Source: JASFYU01 sp045046905
GTDB taxonomy: Bacteria > Bacteroidota > Bacteroidia > Flavobacteriales > Flavobacteriaceae
Length of the DNA stretch: 30,275 nt
NCBI GenBank assembly: GCA_045046905.1
Contig: JASFYU010000115.1
Span: 1-30,275 of the forward strand
Direction: 5' to 3'
Made by a program: the position numbers and the translations under genes. The notes below the pieces were generated by a model. That model ran no database searches. It had not been told where the DNA came from and was given only the letters and a program-made list of their open reading frames with translations. This document shows, in pieces, positions 1 to 8,372 of this stretch (positions are counted from its first letter, which is position 1; each line of letters starts with the position of its first letter).

Positions 1-2503
1 TGGAGGCAATTGCCTCCAATGCTTGGGTATCTTTTGAGAATCGCTTGTACTCATCTCTGAATGTGAGTATCGCCGAAGGCTCTAATCCTATTACTGGAAG
101 TTTTTGCTCAGCAAAGGAGCTCAGTTGTCCAATATTCTTGAGCGCTAACTTTTTTGCCTGCTTTAAAAACCCTTTTGAAATATAGGTGCGTCCACTTTCT
201 GCAAAGTATAATACCACATCATAACCCAATCTGACCAGTACTTCTATGGCGTCTTTTCCAAGTTCTACATCGAGATAGTTCGTGAATTCATCGATATATA
301 AAACTATCTTTTGTTTTGATATAGTATTCTGTATTTTAAGTTGTTGTAAGTGTTTATTGAAATTAAAACTATACACTTTAGGAAGGCTTCTTTCGGCGGC
401 AACCCCAACTACTTTTTTAAGTAAGCTGCTTAAGATTTTCGAATCGTAGATGGCATTGGTCAGACCAGAGACTCTACTGCCTATTTTGTTCAATTTCGTA
501 TTATGGGCGAATAGTTTACTGCGCAAAGGGTAGCCGTTCACTTCTTGATATTGGTATAGGAATTCGGCTTTTAGGGCAGCTACATCAACATTGCTTGGGC
601 ATTCACTGGCGCAGGCCTTACAGCTAAGGCAAAGATCAAAGACTTCTTTCAATTCTTTTTGATCGAACCTATTGGGTTTCTCCGAGCTGGTCAGAAATTC
701 TCGAAGAGCGTTCGCTCTACCTCTGGTTGTGTCTTTTTCATTCTTGGTGGCATGATAACTGGGGCACATACTGCCATTCATATGATGGGTCTTTCTACAA
801 TCACCGCTGCCGTTGCATTTCTCGGCGGCTTTTAGAATGCCTTCGCTATCTGAGAAATCCATTAAAGTGGATATTTCAGGTTCTTTTCGGTCGATTTCAT
901 ACCGAAGGGATTCATCCATAGGGTATGCGTCGACAATTTTTCCAGGATTAAAGATGTTATTGGGGTCGAAATAAGATTTTATCCGTTTTAGTAATTCATA
1001 ATTCTTATCCCCGATCATCAAGGGAATAAATTCTGCCCGAACAATGCCGTCTCCATGTTCCCCGCTAAAAGAGCCTCTGTATTTTTTGGTAAGCTTGGCC
1101 ACATCAGTCGTAATAGCCCTAAACAGGCTGACGTCATCAGATTTCTTAATGTTCAGTATCGGCCGTAAATGCAGCTCCCCTGCCCCTGCGTGGGCGTAAT
1201 ACACGGCATCTTGATTGTATTCTTTCATAATCTGGGTAAACTCGGCGATAAAACTCTTAAGATCTTCAAGTGCGACTGCCGTGTCCTCGATACAGGCTAC
1301 AGCCTTTCGGTCGCCAACAATATTACCCAACAACCCCAGTCCGGCTTTTCGCAGTTCCAAAGCTTTATTGATGTCATCTTTCTTTAAAACAGGATTAGCA
1401 TAACTCAATCCAGATTCCTCTACAGTAGCTAATAACTGCTGAAGTTGCTTATCTAAACCGTCAACCGTATGGTCTTTAACCTCTAACATCAAAAGGGCGG
1501 CTGGGTCTCCCTCGACAAAAAATCGATTTTTCAACTGCTCTCGATTATTTTTAGTGCAATCTAATATCACTTTATCCATCATCTCGCAAGTGTACAGCTT
1601 GTGTCGCATGACGGGTTCTACGTCACTTAGGCAATCCTCAAGGGTTTTGTAGTGTGTTACGACCATGGCCGATAAGGCAGGAGGCAAATCATCTAACTGT
1701 AGGGTGATTTCAGATGTAAATGCAAGGGTGCCTTCGCTACCACTCAACAGCGCACAAAGGTTAATATCACTGATATCACCTCCAAAAAGAGTGCTTTTTA
1801 AGAGTTCATCAACAGCATAGCCTGTATTTCTTCTATGAATTGCTGGTTTTGGAAATTCATCTATTATTTCTTTCTGTATAATAATATCAGACAGCTCTTT
1901 ATATATATTCTTGTAAATAGATGCTTCAAAGGTAGATTCGACCGATTTATCTTTGAACCTGTCTGCTGTGATAGCTTTAAACTCGGCCTCACTCCCATCG
2001 GCAAGAATGGTTTTCATTGAAATGACCTTGTCACGGGTGACCCCGTTCTGAATTGATGTTGTGCCTGAAGAATTATTGCCAACCATACCACCTATCATGC
2101 AGCGGTTCGAGGTAGATGTATTAGGACCAAAAAAGAGACCGTGGGGTTGCAGGTATTGGTTTAATTCATCGCGGATAACCCCCGGTTGCACTCTTATCTG
2201 CTTTTTCTCTTTGTCAAAATCAATTATTTTAGTGAAATGTTTTGACACGTCGACTACGATACCGTCACCTACGCATTGCCCTGCTAAAGAAGTGCCGGCA
2301 GTTCTAGGAATAAGGCCGACCGAATGGATCTGCGCAAAATGAATGAGTTTTTTAATGTCATCCACGTTTTTTGGAAAAGCCACAGCCAAAGGGATTTTTC
2401 GGTACACCGAAGCATCTGTACTATATAGCCCTGTCGTCAATTTATCGAAGAGGAGCTCACCTTTAAGCTCTTCCCCTAGATTTTTTAATAAAATTTTAGT
2501 CAC
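1..2503 (-). CDS. FAD-binding and 4Fe-4S oxidoreductase, D-2-hydroxyglutarate dehydrogenase (YdiJ)-like, 3'-truncated by window edge
   Basis: I read this from the reverse strand; it is open through the left edge, so only the first 834 codons are seen (family members are roughly 970-1020 residues). The N-terminus has the FAD-linked oxidase (PCMH-type) fold, with the nucleotide-binding stretch RTAGTSLAGQCVGDGIVVD near residues 70-90 and GGMVGNNSSGTTS further on. After about residue 560 there are ferredoxin-like cysteines (CNGSGDC at 563, MCPSY, then CLSCKACASECP at 625), followed by a GlcF/heterodisulfide-reductase-like C-terminal region. This single-chain FAD plus Fe-S layout is that of YdiJ-type dehydrogenases, which oxidise D-2-hydroxy acids and pass electrons on through Fe-S clusters. 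I place the start at the GTG at 2503, because an in-frame ATG is lacking and a good promoter lies just upstream. Substrate is inferred; D-lactate or glycolate are alternatives. Confidence 0.85.
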   Translation of the reverse strand, partial: MTKILLKNLGEELKGELLFDKLTTGLYSTDASVYRKIPLAVAFPKNVDDIKKLIHFAQIHSVGLIPRTAGTSLAGQCVGDGIVVDVSKHFTKIIDFDKEKKQIRVQPGVIRDELNQYLQPHGLFFGPNTSTSNRCMIGGMVGNNSSGTTSIQNGVTRDKVISMKTILADGSEAEFKAITADRFKDKSVESTFEASIYKNIYKELSDIIIQKEIIDEFPKPAIHRRNTGYAVDELLKSTLFGGDISDINLCALLSGSEGTLAFTSEITLQLDDLPPALSAMVVTHYKTLEDCLSDVEPVMRHKLYTCEMMDKVILDCTKNNREQLKNRFFVEGDPAALLMLEVKDHTVDGLDKQLQQLLATVEESGLSYANPVLKKDDINKALELRKAGLGLLGNIVGDRKAVACIEDTAVALEDLKSFIAEFTQIMKEYNQDAVYYAHAGAGELHLRPILNIKKSDDVSLFRAITTDVAKLTKKYRGSFSGEHGDGIVRAEFIPLMIGDKNYELLKRIKSYFDPNNIFNPGKIVDAYPMDESLRYEIDRKEPEISTLMDFSDSEGILKAAEKCNGSGDCRKTHHMNGSMCPSYHATKNEKDTTRGRANALREFLTSSEKPNRFDQKELKEVFDLCLSCKACASECPSNVDVAALKAEFLYQYQEVNGYPLRSKLFAHNTKLNKIGSRVSGLTNAIYDSKILSSLLKKVVGVAAERSLPKVYSFNFNKHLQQLKIQNTISKQKIVLYIDEFTNYLDVELGKDAIEVLVRLGYDVVLYFAESGRTYISKGFLKQAKKLALKNIGQLSSFAEQKLPVIGLEPSAILTFRDEYKRFSKDTQALEAIAS

Positions 2504-2522
2504 TCTGGAACAATTTTGTACA

Positions 2523-2552
2523 CAAAATTAAGTTTTTATTGTTTTGAGCCAA
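2523..2552 (-). promoter_or_regulatory. Bacteroidota-type promoter of the FAD/Fe-S oxidoreductase
   Basis: On the minus strand, TTG (2552-2550) is followed after 19 bases by TAATTTTG (2530-2523). This fits the Bacteroidota sigma-A pattern TTG-N17-23-TAnnTTTG. The predicted transcript would begin about 15 bases upstream of the GTG at 2503, which supports that start codon. Confidence 0.55.
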
Positions 2553-2678
2553 GTTATAGACGACCCAATTTTCAAATCATTACCCTAGAGGCATGTACGC
2601 ATGACGGCAAGGCAGGCCAACAAGAATATGATAAGAGAAAGGCCTACTGCTTGACTTCACTATTAAAAACAGAAACAT

Positions 2679-3173
2679 ATGAAATTTTTGAAAGTAATTA
2701 TCCTGACTATATGCTTTGGGTCCTTATCTGCTGGTGCCCAAGAAATTGCAGACCATGCCATTGGCTTAAGACTTGGTGACAGTGATGGGTTTGGCGCCGA
2801 AATATCGTACCAAAAATCACTTTTTCGCTACAACCGCTTAGAGGTAGATCTCGGCTGGCGCGATAGCCGTAATTTTGACGCCTTTAAACTGGTGGCTCTG
2901 TATCAATGGATCCATTCAATCGATCAGGGTTTTAATTGGTTCTATGGCGTTGGTGGTGGATTGGGAAGCGTTGATTTTACACCACTTCCGAATAACACTC
3001 CTGACGGCGGCTTGTTTGTTTTTGCTGCCGGGGATATTGGTGTGGAATACAATTTTGATTTCCCGCTCTTACTTTCCTTAGATTTCAGACCAGAAATAGG
3101 TATTATAGGCTATGATGGTTTTTCTGATGCCTTTGACTTTGATATAGCACTGGGGGTTAGGTATCAATTTTAA
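2679..3173 (+). CDS. small outer-membrane beta-barrel protein, function unknown
   Basis: 164 residues. A short signal peptide (MKFLKVIILTICFGSLSAGA, cut before QE) is followed by alternating hydrophobic/polar strands rich in aromatic residues and glycine. The protein ends in GVRYQF, and a C-terminal Phe is typical of outer-membrane barrels recognised by the BAM machinery. The size suits an eight-stranded OmpX/OmpW-like barrel. I see no enzymatic motif. It stands alone between the divergent oxidoreductase promoter and a 430-base repeat-containing gap. The start is the ATG at 2679; an overlapping reading frame at 2516-2779 has no such coherence and I regard it as a shadow. Function beyond an outer-membrane location is not known. 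Confidence 0.75.
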   Translation: MKFLKVIILTICFGSLSAGAQEIADHAIGLRLGDSDGFGAEISYQKSLFRYNRLEVDLGWRDSRNFDAFKLVALYQWIHSIDQGFNWFYGVGGGLGSVDFTPLPNNTPDGGLFVFAAGDIGVEYNFDFPLLLSLDFRPEIGIIGYDGFSDAFDFDIALGVRYQF

Positions 3174-3254
3174 GCACGGGGTGTTGACCACAAACTGAGT
3201 TTAATCGAAAAAAACCGCTAGTATTTTCCTTAGGACCTACTTTCGGAAGGATAG

Positions 3255-3440
3255 TGGGTTTTATTCCCACCAGTCGGTTTAACCTGCCTATGCCGGCAGG
3301 CAGGCTTGCCTAGAAATGTTAAAGTTTGTTCCTTTTAATGCCTCGTAGTTTACTACATTTTAATTCCCCATTGAGGGTTTAATTCCCCGAGGCCTGCCTA
3401 CCGAAGGCAGGCTTGCCTAGAAATGAAAAGAGAGTTCTTT
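3255..3440 (+). repeat. intergenic hairpin repeat, copy A (REP-like mosaic family)
   Basis: Most of the 430-base gap 3174-3603 is a repeat. The core TTCCCACCAGTCGGTTTAAC (3264-3283) runs into the hairpin CCTGCC-tatgcc-GGCAGG. A block GAAATGTTAAAGTTTGTT follows, then CCCCATTGAGGG, CCCCGAGG, a second hairpin GCCTGCC-taccgaa-GGCAGGC, and AAAAGAGAGTTCTTT. Blocks of it recur at 8230-8252, 14835-14860, 16728-16910 and 29853-30013. I see no coding capacity here. Confidence 0.7.
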
Positions 3441-3575
3441 CAAGCCCTTAGCTTTTGGCCGAACTCAGCTTACAAGTAAATAAAGGAGGAGAGCCTACAC
3501 CTACTCAGGTTAATACAATCACAAATGCCTTAAGCACTGGTATTTTAAGGTTTTTTTTATCTGGCATTATATAAG

Positions 3576-3583
3576 TACCTTTG
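3576..3583 (+). promoter_or_regulatory. -7 element of the TlpA-family lipoprotein gene
   Basis: TACCTTTG matches TAnnTTTG and lies 20 bases before the ATG at 3604. A T-tract is present about 19 bases upstream where a TTG would be expected, so the -33 element is weak. Confidence 0.4.
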
Positions 3584-3603
3584 CCATTCTAAAAATCAAT
3601 ATA

Positions 3604-4734
3604 ATGAAAAAGATTCTATTTTCCCTTGCCTTAGTACTGACTATTGTTGCTTGTAATCAGCAACCTGAGGGGTATACCATTACCGGAAATATCTCTGGTG
3701 TCATCGAAGATGGAACTATGGTTTTTCTACGAAAAAAGGGTAAAGATAATCAACCCATCGATATTGATACCACGACTGTTAAAAATGGTAAGTTCGTATT
3801 AAGTGGTAAGGTAGAGGGTATTGAAATGCACTTTATTTTTATTGATAAATTAATGGGCTATACCGGAGTAATCTTGGAAAACGGAGAGATTGAGCTCAGC
3901 GCCCAGAGAGATAGTTTAGGATTGGCAAAGATAAAGGGAACGGCACAAAATGATATGTTTACTGATTTTATAGAAGGTTCACAGGCCATATCAAAAAGGG
4001 CAATGTCTATTCAAGAGGACCTTCAAAAGGCGACATTGGCTAGAGACGAAGCTTCGATTACCTCACTTAGCGATGAGATGTCAGAACTTAAGGATGAGGC
4101 TAAAGATTTTGAACTCGATTATATAAAAGAGAACCCCAGTGCGCTAATTTCGGTATTGTTGATAGATAAGATTATCGCTACACGAACGGCAGCCCTAGAG
4201 GAGGTACAGGCACTTTATGACCTTCTTGCTCCAGAAATTTTGGAGGCGGAGGCAGCAAAGCAGGTGCTTGAAAAAATAAGCGCGATGAAGGCTGGACAAG
4301 AAAAAGAAAAAAGTACTACCATAGGTGCCAAGGCACCAAGTTTTTCAGCTCCGGACCCTAATGGAAAAGATTTGGCTCTGGCTGATGTCTTGGGCAAGGT
4401 AACCCTGATCGACTTTTGGGCTGCTTGGTGTAGACCCTGTCGCGCAGAAAACCCGAATGTGGTCAAGGTCTATAAAAAATATCATGAAAAAGGCTTGAAT
4501 ATAATAGGGGTTTCGCTGGATAAAAAAGCCGAGGCCTGGAAAAAGGCCATCGAAACTGACGGCTTAACATGGAGCCATGTATCGAATATCGCCTATTTTA
4601 ACGATCCTATTGCCAAATTATATAATGTAGATGCTATTCCTGCAGCATTCTTATTAGATGAGAACGGCCTTATCGTAGCAAAAAATTTAAGAGGTGCCGC
4701 ATTAGAAAAGAAAGTGGCTGAGCTACTGGACTAG
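3604..4734 (+). CDS. TlpA-family thiol-disulfide oxidoreductase lipoprotein with DUF4369-like N-terminal domain
   Basis: 376 residues. The lipobox LTIVAC puts the lipidated cysteine at C17, so the mature protein starts with CNQQ and is membrane anchored. Residues about 20-120 form the beta-rich DUF4369-type domain (YTITGNI, GTMVFLRKK). A helical linker with acidic/basic heptads follows. From about residue 240 comes a redoxin domain (IGAKAPSFSAPDPNGKDL) with the active site WAAWCRPC (C276, C279) and the cis-proline region DAIPAAFLLD. Such proteins reduce disulfides in the periplasm, for example of apocytochromes or stress-damaged proteins. In Bacteroidota they often sit with no obvious partner, as here. 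The gene ends 15 bases before a strong bidirectional terminator. The specific substrate cannot be inferred. Confidence 0.9.
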   Translation: MKKILFSLALVLTIVACNQQPEGYTITGNISGVIEDGTMVFLRKKGKDNQPIDIDTTTVKNGKFVLSGKVEGIEMHFIFIDKLMGYTGVILENGEIELSAQRDSLGLAKIKGTAQNDMFTDFIEGSQAISKRAMSIQEDLQKATLARDEASITSLSDEMSELKDEAKDFELDYIKENPSALISVLLIDKIIATRTAALEEVQALYDLLAPEILEAEAAKQVLEKISAMKAGQEKEKSTTIGAKAPSFSAPDPNGKDLALADVLGKVTLIDFWAAWCRPCRAENPNVVKVYKKYHEKGLNIIGVSLDKKAEAWKKAIETDGLTWSHVSNIAYFNDPIAKLYNVDAIPAAFLLDENGLIVAKNLRGAALEKKVAELLD

Positions 4735-4749
4735 AGTGCCTATACAAGT

Positions 4750-4785
4750 AAAAAGCCCTGTGCATTAAAACACACAGGGCTTTTT
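4750..4785. terminator. bidirectional intrinsic terminator
   Basis: Perfect 13-base stem AAAAAGCCCTGTG / CACAGGGCTTTTT with a 10-base loop. The A-tract on one side and T-tract on the other let it serve both the TlpA-family gene (+) and the convergent propeller lipoprotein (-). Confidence 0.85.
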
Positions 4786-4812
4786 AGGTATTGATTGAGT
4801 TCAATCCAAGAT

Positions 4813-6453
4813 TTAGAATCTGTCGCGAACATCATCAAAAGTTCCTTTGACTTCAACGGTTCCAGATTTTTTAACCTTACCGAAAATATTTACTACAGAG
4901 CTATTGCCAATAAATTCAATGGTAGCACCATCTTTCAATATCAAATCACCGTAAATGGTCAAGTTTCCTTCTACCCTAAACGTGGCTCCCTCGTCAACAG
5001 TGATGTTTTTTCTTTTGTTATTTCTTCCCACAACCAAAGTACCGTTCATTTCAAACAAGGCATTGCTATTGATATAGTTGCTATTGCTAGTTGTCCAAGA
5101 ACCACAAAGTAGTAATGAGCCGTTAACCGTTATTCTATTAAATCTTTTTGCACCTCTATATTCCTTGACCTGACCTTGTTGCACAAGTAAATCCCTGTTT
5201 CCTTGATACGCTGTCAGTGAGGCACAACGCGAAACTAGACTTTCGTCAGGTCTGTTCAATTTTATAATCTGAAGACCTTGTCTGCCTGAAGCAGCAAAAA
5301 TATAATCGCCTTTTGATTCTACATAATTGATAGAACCATCTAATTCGATTATGCCAACTAGGTCTGAATTATTATTATTTTCCTCTGATAAACAAAGACC
5401 TGCACCTCCATTGGCCATTAAAATGACTTTCTGATTAGTTGTTACAGCATTGGTGACAACATCTTGGTTCGATACGCCCTCAGGGTTTAGCAAGATAGGA
5501 ATATACTCTAGTAATGAACCTGTGGCTGTATCGTAAACACCTGCGCCTTTTGTGCCTTCAGAAACAACTATTTTATCTCCGAAAAAGGCAATGGTTCTTT
5601 TAGATGCTGGTCCAAAATCAGAATCAATGTCGATTTCTTTTGTAATATTCAAGTTCTGATCTAATAATAAGATCCCTTTACTTGCGTCTAATAAGGCTAT
5701 GTTATTATCTTTCGATGCCAATGATCGTAAATCTTCAAAAGGTACTTCTTTCAATATTTCAATGCTGTTTTTGTCGTATACGGTCAATGAACCGTCCATG
5801 CCACTAGTAACCATTATGGTATTGTTCACTAGGGCGATATCGGTACCGTTAAATCCTTCTTGAAAACCATAGGATATTCCTGCTGAAAGATTAAATTTTC
5901 CATTAGAAGCTGAAATCTTGGCAATAAAGGAATTAGAGGTCGCCCTTACCGATTTTTCGGAATCGACACCGCCTACGGCATAGACATATCCGTTTTCATA
6001 CTTAAGAGAATTGATATCCGCATTTGTATAATAAAGCCTAGAAGTAATTTTTGGCTTATTGGGGTTCTTAATATTTATGATGTCTATACCACCAGCATAA
6101 TTAGCACCTACCGTATTATAGGAGACATATGCATAATTATCAACCAGGTGTATATGTGATGCAGTTAAGCTCTCGCCGCCGCCATAGGATGGCGGATTAA
6201 TCTGCGCCACTAAGGTAAGTGGATAGTCTCCTGCTATTTCTGATTTTGCGCCGAGACTGAATTTACCCGTGACACTATTTTCCTCGTAAATATCTAAGAC
6301 ACCAGATTTGTCATATAAAATACTATTTTCTAAAACAGATTGACTGCTTTCAATAGAGATGTCGTCTTGGGGGTTGCTAAAAATGGTAGTTTCATCACTA
6401 CAGGATATTTGCATACCTATAGCAGCTAAACATAGCAATGTTTTTTTTATCAT
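4813..6453 (-). CDS. beta-propeller lipoprotein with LVIVD-like repeats and C-terminal beta-solenoid-like segment, function unknown
   Basis: 546 residues. The N-terminal MIKKTLLCLAAIGMQISC is a lipoprotein signal with C18 as the lipidation site. Residues about 80-410 contain repeated beta units of the LVIVD/propeller kind (HIHLVDNYAYVSY, GGIDIINIKNPNKPKI, GYVYAVGGVD, NIALLDASKGILLLDQ, YIFAASGRQGLQIIKLNRP). From about 430 to the end the sequence changes to short regular strands with repeated NG/EG/DG turns (ITVNGSLLLCG, ALFEMNGTLVVG, ATFRVEGNLTIYGDLILKDG), resembling a bactofilin-like or solenoid stack. No catalytic motif is seen; a surface binding or scaffold role is a guess. The gene lies 149 bases downstream of the rhomboid gene on the same strand and shares the terminator at its 3' end. 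Confidence 0.75.
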   Translation of the reverse strand: MIKKTLLCLAAIGMQISCSDETTIFSNPQDDISIESSQSVLENSILYDKSGVLDIYEENSVTGKFSLGAKSEIAGDYPLTLVAQINPPSYGGGESLTASHIHLVDNYAYVSYNTVGANYAGGIDIINIKNPNKPKITSRLYYTNADINSLKYENGYVYAVGGVDSEKSVRATSNSFIAKISASNGKFNLSAGISYGFQEGFNGTDIALVNNTIMVTSGMDGSLTVYDKNSIEILKEVPFEDLRSLASKDNNIALLDASKGILLLDQNLNITKEIDIDSDFGPASKRTIAFFGDKIVVSEGTKGAGVYDTATGSLLEYIPILLNPEGVSNQDVVTNAVTTNQKVILMANGGAGLCLSEENNNNSDLVGIIELDGSINYVESKGDYIFAASGRQGLQIIKLNRPDESLVSRCASLTAYQGNRDLLVQQGQVKEYRGAKRFNRITVNGSLLLCGSWTTSNSNYINSNALFEMNGTLVVGRNNKRKNITVDEGATFRVEGNLTIYGDLILKDGATIEFIGNSSVVNIFGKVKKSGTVEVKGTFDDVRDRF

Positions 6454-6602
6454 AAGTAGGTTTGTTTGGATTCTACTACGAACGATAAAATTGTGTTTAT
6501 GGTATAATTAAATCAGTTTTTTTTTTACAGTATTCCCGAAAAAAAGAGAAGGGATTAAAAAAAGAGATATTTTTGTAAGAATTTTATGCAACAAAGGGTA
6601 GC

Positions 6603-7253
6603 TTAAATCTTTCCCATTTTTTCCATGACAAAGAGAATAACGATGGGGACGGCTAATAATATGACCATCAGGGGATCGCTTAGTAGTAGATCGGGTTTAA
6701 AGATCAAGGCAGATACATAGCCTCCGATGGCTCCTCCGAAGTGGGCAGTATGGCCAATGTTTCCTATACGATTTTTCATACCATAAATGGAATACAGTAA
6801 ATAGCCTATGCCAAGAATATAGGCAGGAATCGGGATGGGAATAAACATAATACCCAAAGAATCATTGGGCTGCAAAAGAATGGCGGCATATAAAATTCCT
6901 GTAACCGCTCCACTAGCCCCTACCGCGCTATAGTGATATTCGTTTTTATGAAAGAATAGTGCCAATAGACTGCCAGCAAACAAACTGATAAAATAGATGG
7001 CAATAAACTTGCCGGGGCCGAACCATGAAATGACCACATCGGCAAAGAAATACAAGGTAAACATGTTCATAAAAAGGTGCGCGATATCTACATGTAGAAA
7101 TCCAGAACTAAGCATACGACCCTTTTGACCTGCTTGTATTGCTCCAACTCCAAACTTGTGGCGTTCGAAAAAAGAAGTGTCATTGAAACCTTTGAGAGAA
7201 ACCAAAACATTAGCGACCATGATGGCTATGGTGGCTATGTGAATGTCATACAT
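6603..7253 (-). CDS. rhomboid-family intramembrane serine protease
   Basis: 216 residues from the chosen ATG at 7253. It has six or so hydrophobic segments. The rhomboid signatures are all present: HLFMNM in TM2 (H59, N63), the GxSG nucleophile motif VGASGAVTG (S114), and HTAHFGGAIGG (H171 as the catalytic base). It would cleave transmembrane proteins within the inner membrane; substrates are unknown. An in-frame ATG nine codons earlier (7280) exists, but it falls inside the -7 element on this strand, and the sequence MYDIHIATIAIMVANV looks like a natural N-terminus. The gene is divergent from the acyltransferase gene, with 61 bases between starts. Confidence 0.88.
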   Translation of the reverse strand: MYDIHIATIAIMVANVLVSLKGFNDTSFFERHKFGVGAIQAGQKGRMLSSGFLHVDIAHLFMNMFTLYFFADVVISWFGPGKFIAIYFISLFAGSLLALFFHKNEYHYSAVGASGAVTGILYAAILLQPNDSLGIMFIPIPIPAYILGIGYLLYSIYGMKNRIGNIGHTAHFGGAIGGYVSALIFKPDLLLSDPLMVILLAVPIVILFVMEKMGKI

Positions 7254-7277
7254 GGGTAGGGCTATTATATTTCGTGC

Positions 7278-7295
7278 CAAATATAGCTATATTTG
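7278..7295. promoter_or_regulatory. perfect palindrome containing back-to-back -7 elements of two divergent promoters
   Basis: CAAATATAGCTATATTTG is an exact 18-base palindrome. Each arm read outward is TATATTTG, a full TAnnTTTG match: 7288-7295 for the plus-strand acyltransferase and 7285-7278 for the minus-strand rhomboid. The predicted leaders would be about 15-20 bases to the starts at 7315 and 7253. The -33 elements are less clear: a TTG exists at 7311-7309 for the minus strand, and no good one is seen for the plus strand. Confidence 0.5.
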
Positions 7296-7314
7296 CGCAT
7301 TCATAAGGCAATGC

Positions 7315-8202
7315 ATGCAACTACTCGTTTTTATCTTAGTATATCCATTTTTATGGTTTATTTCCATTCTTCCATACCGACTGTTCTATGGTTTTTCGGA
7401 CCTTATTTGCTTTTTGGTCTATCGCCTAATCGGCTATCGGAAAAAGGTGGTCCGAGATAATTTGGAATTGGTTTTTCCTGCGAAATCAAAACAAGAAATC
7501 GACCGTATCGAAAAAGAGTTCTACACCCATATGTGTGATATGTTCTTAGAAATGGTGAAGACTATGAGTCTGTCTAAAGAAGAAGTGAAAGAACGTTATA
7601 ACGTAATCAATGTTGAAATCTTACAAAAAGTATTGCAAACGAAGAGTGTGCTCGTGGTTTGTTCGCATTACGCTAATTGGGAATGGAATGTAAGTATCAA
7701 CAATTATGTTGATGCCAAGGGGTATGCGGTGTATCAGAAAATAGGAAATAAGTATTTTGATACCTTTATCAAAAAAGTTAGGGCGAGATGGAACACGACG
7801 CTCATAACACAGACTGAAACCGTAAAAACAGTCATCAAAAACCATAAAAATAATATTAGGGCCGGGTATGGCATGGTCAGCGATCAATCACCACAATGGC
7901 ACAGGGCCCAATATTGGTCTGAATTTATGGGTGTAAAAGTGCCTATTTTCAACGGTACCGAAACTATGGCCAGAAAAATGGATCTTGCCGTAGTTTTTTT
8001 AAAAGTTTCTAAGGTAAAACGTGGGTATTACAAGGCTGAGTTCATACCCATAACACTAGCTGGCGGCAGTACCGAAAAAAATGAGATTACCGATCAATTC
8101 TTAAGATTGACCGAAAATCAGATCCGCGAAGCGCCCGAATTTTATTTTTGGACCCATAAACGATGGAAACATCGAGACAAGGTGCCTGAGGATTATAAAT
8201 AA
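7315..8202 (+). CDS. LpxL/HtrB-like lysophospholipid/lipid A acyltransferase family protein
   Basis: 295 residues from the ATG at 7315. It has an N-terminal membrane anchor (MQLLVFILVYPFLWFISILP), then the family pattern GYRKKVVRDNLELVFP and the catalytic HX4E motif in CSHYANWEW (H118, E123). Further conserved pieces are DQSPQWHRAQYW and FYFWTHKRWKHR near the end. The family transfers acyl chains from acyl-ACP to lipid A precursors or related lipids on the inner face of the cytoplasmic membrane; the exact acceptor in this organism is inferred. The reading frame opens earlier at 7243, but that start lies upstream of the predicted transcription start and adds residues foreign to the family. The product fits the membrane-lipid theme of the neighbouring hydroxylase gene. 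Confidence 0.87.
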   Translation: MQLLVFILVYPFLWFISILPYRLFYGFSDLICFLVYRLIGYRKKVVRDNLELVFPAKSKQEIDRIEKEFYTHMCDMFLEMVKTMSLSKEEVKERYNVINVEILQKVLQTKSVLVVCSHYANWEWNVSINNYVDAKGYAVYQKIGNKYFDTFIKKVRARWNTTLITQTETVKTVIKNHKNNIRAGYGMVSDQSPQWHRAQYWSEFMGVKVPIFNGTETMARKMDLAVVFLKVSKVKRGYYKAEFIPITLAGGSTEKNEITDQFLRLTENQIREAPEFYFWTHKRWKHRDKVPEDYK

Positions 8203-8229
8203 ACTACCTTGATGCAGGCATCGGAGTAT

Positions 8230-8252
8230 AAAACCCACTGGTGAGAATAAAT
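8230..8252 (-). repeat. intergenic repeat fragment, copy D
   Basis: Read on the minus strand this is TTATTCTCACCAGTGGGTTT, identical over about 20 bases to the core of the copy near 29857. Only the core is kept; the adjoining GC-rich hairpin of other copies is missing. It lies 28 bases after the acyltransferase stop. Confidence 0.6.
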
Positions 8253-8346
8253 TATTTAAAGCGCTGTAGCGCATTGATTGGTTATAAACCTTTGCTGGGC
8301 GAAATTTTTCCGCACCTTATTGCATACTAGAATACAATATTAAGGG

Positions 8347-8354
8347 TATACTTG
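8347..8354 (+). promoter_or_regulatory. candidate -7 element upstream of the sterol-desaturase-family gene
   Basis: TATACTTG differs from TAnnTTTG at one position and lies 18 bases before the ATG at 8373. No well-spaced TTG is visible, so this is a weak call. Confidence 0.25.
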
Positions 8355-8372
8355 TATTAAAATACGCTACTT

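Noticed and set aside
1169..2531. Several short plus-strand frames in the first 2.5 kb
   Set aside because: All are antisense to the FAD/Fe-S oxidoreductase, whose motifs can be read continuously on the minus strand.
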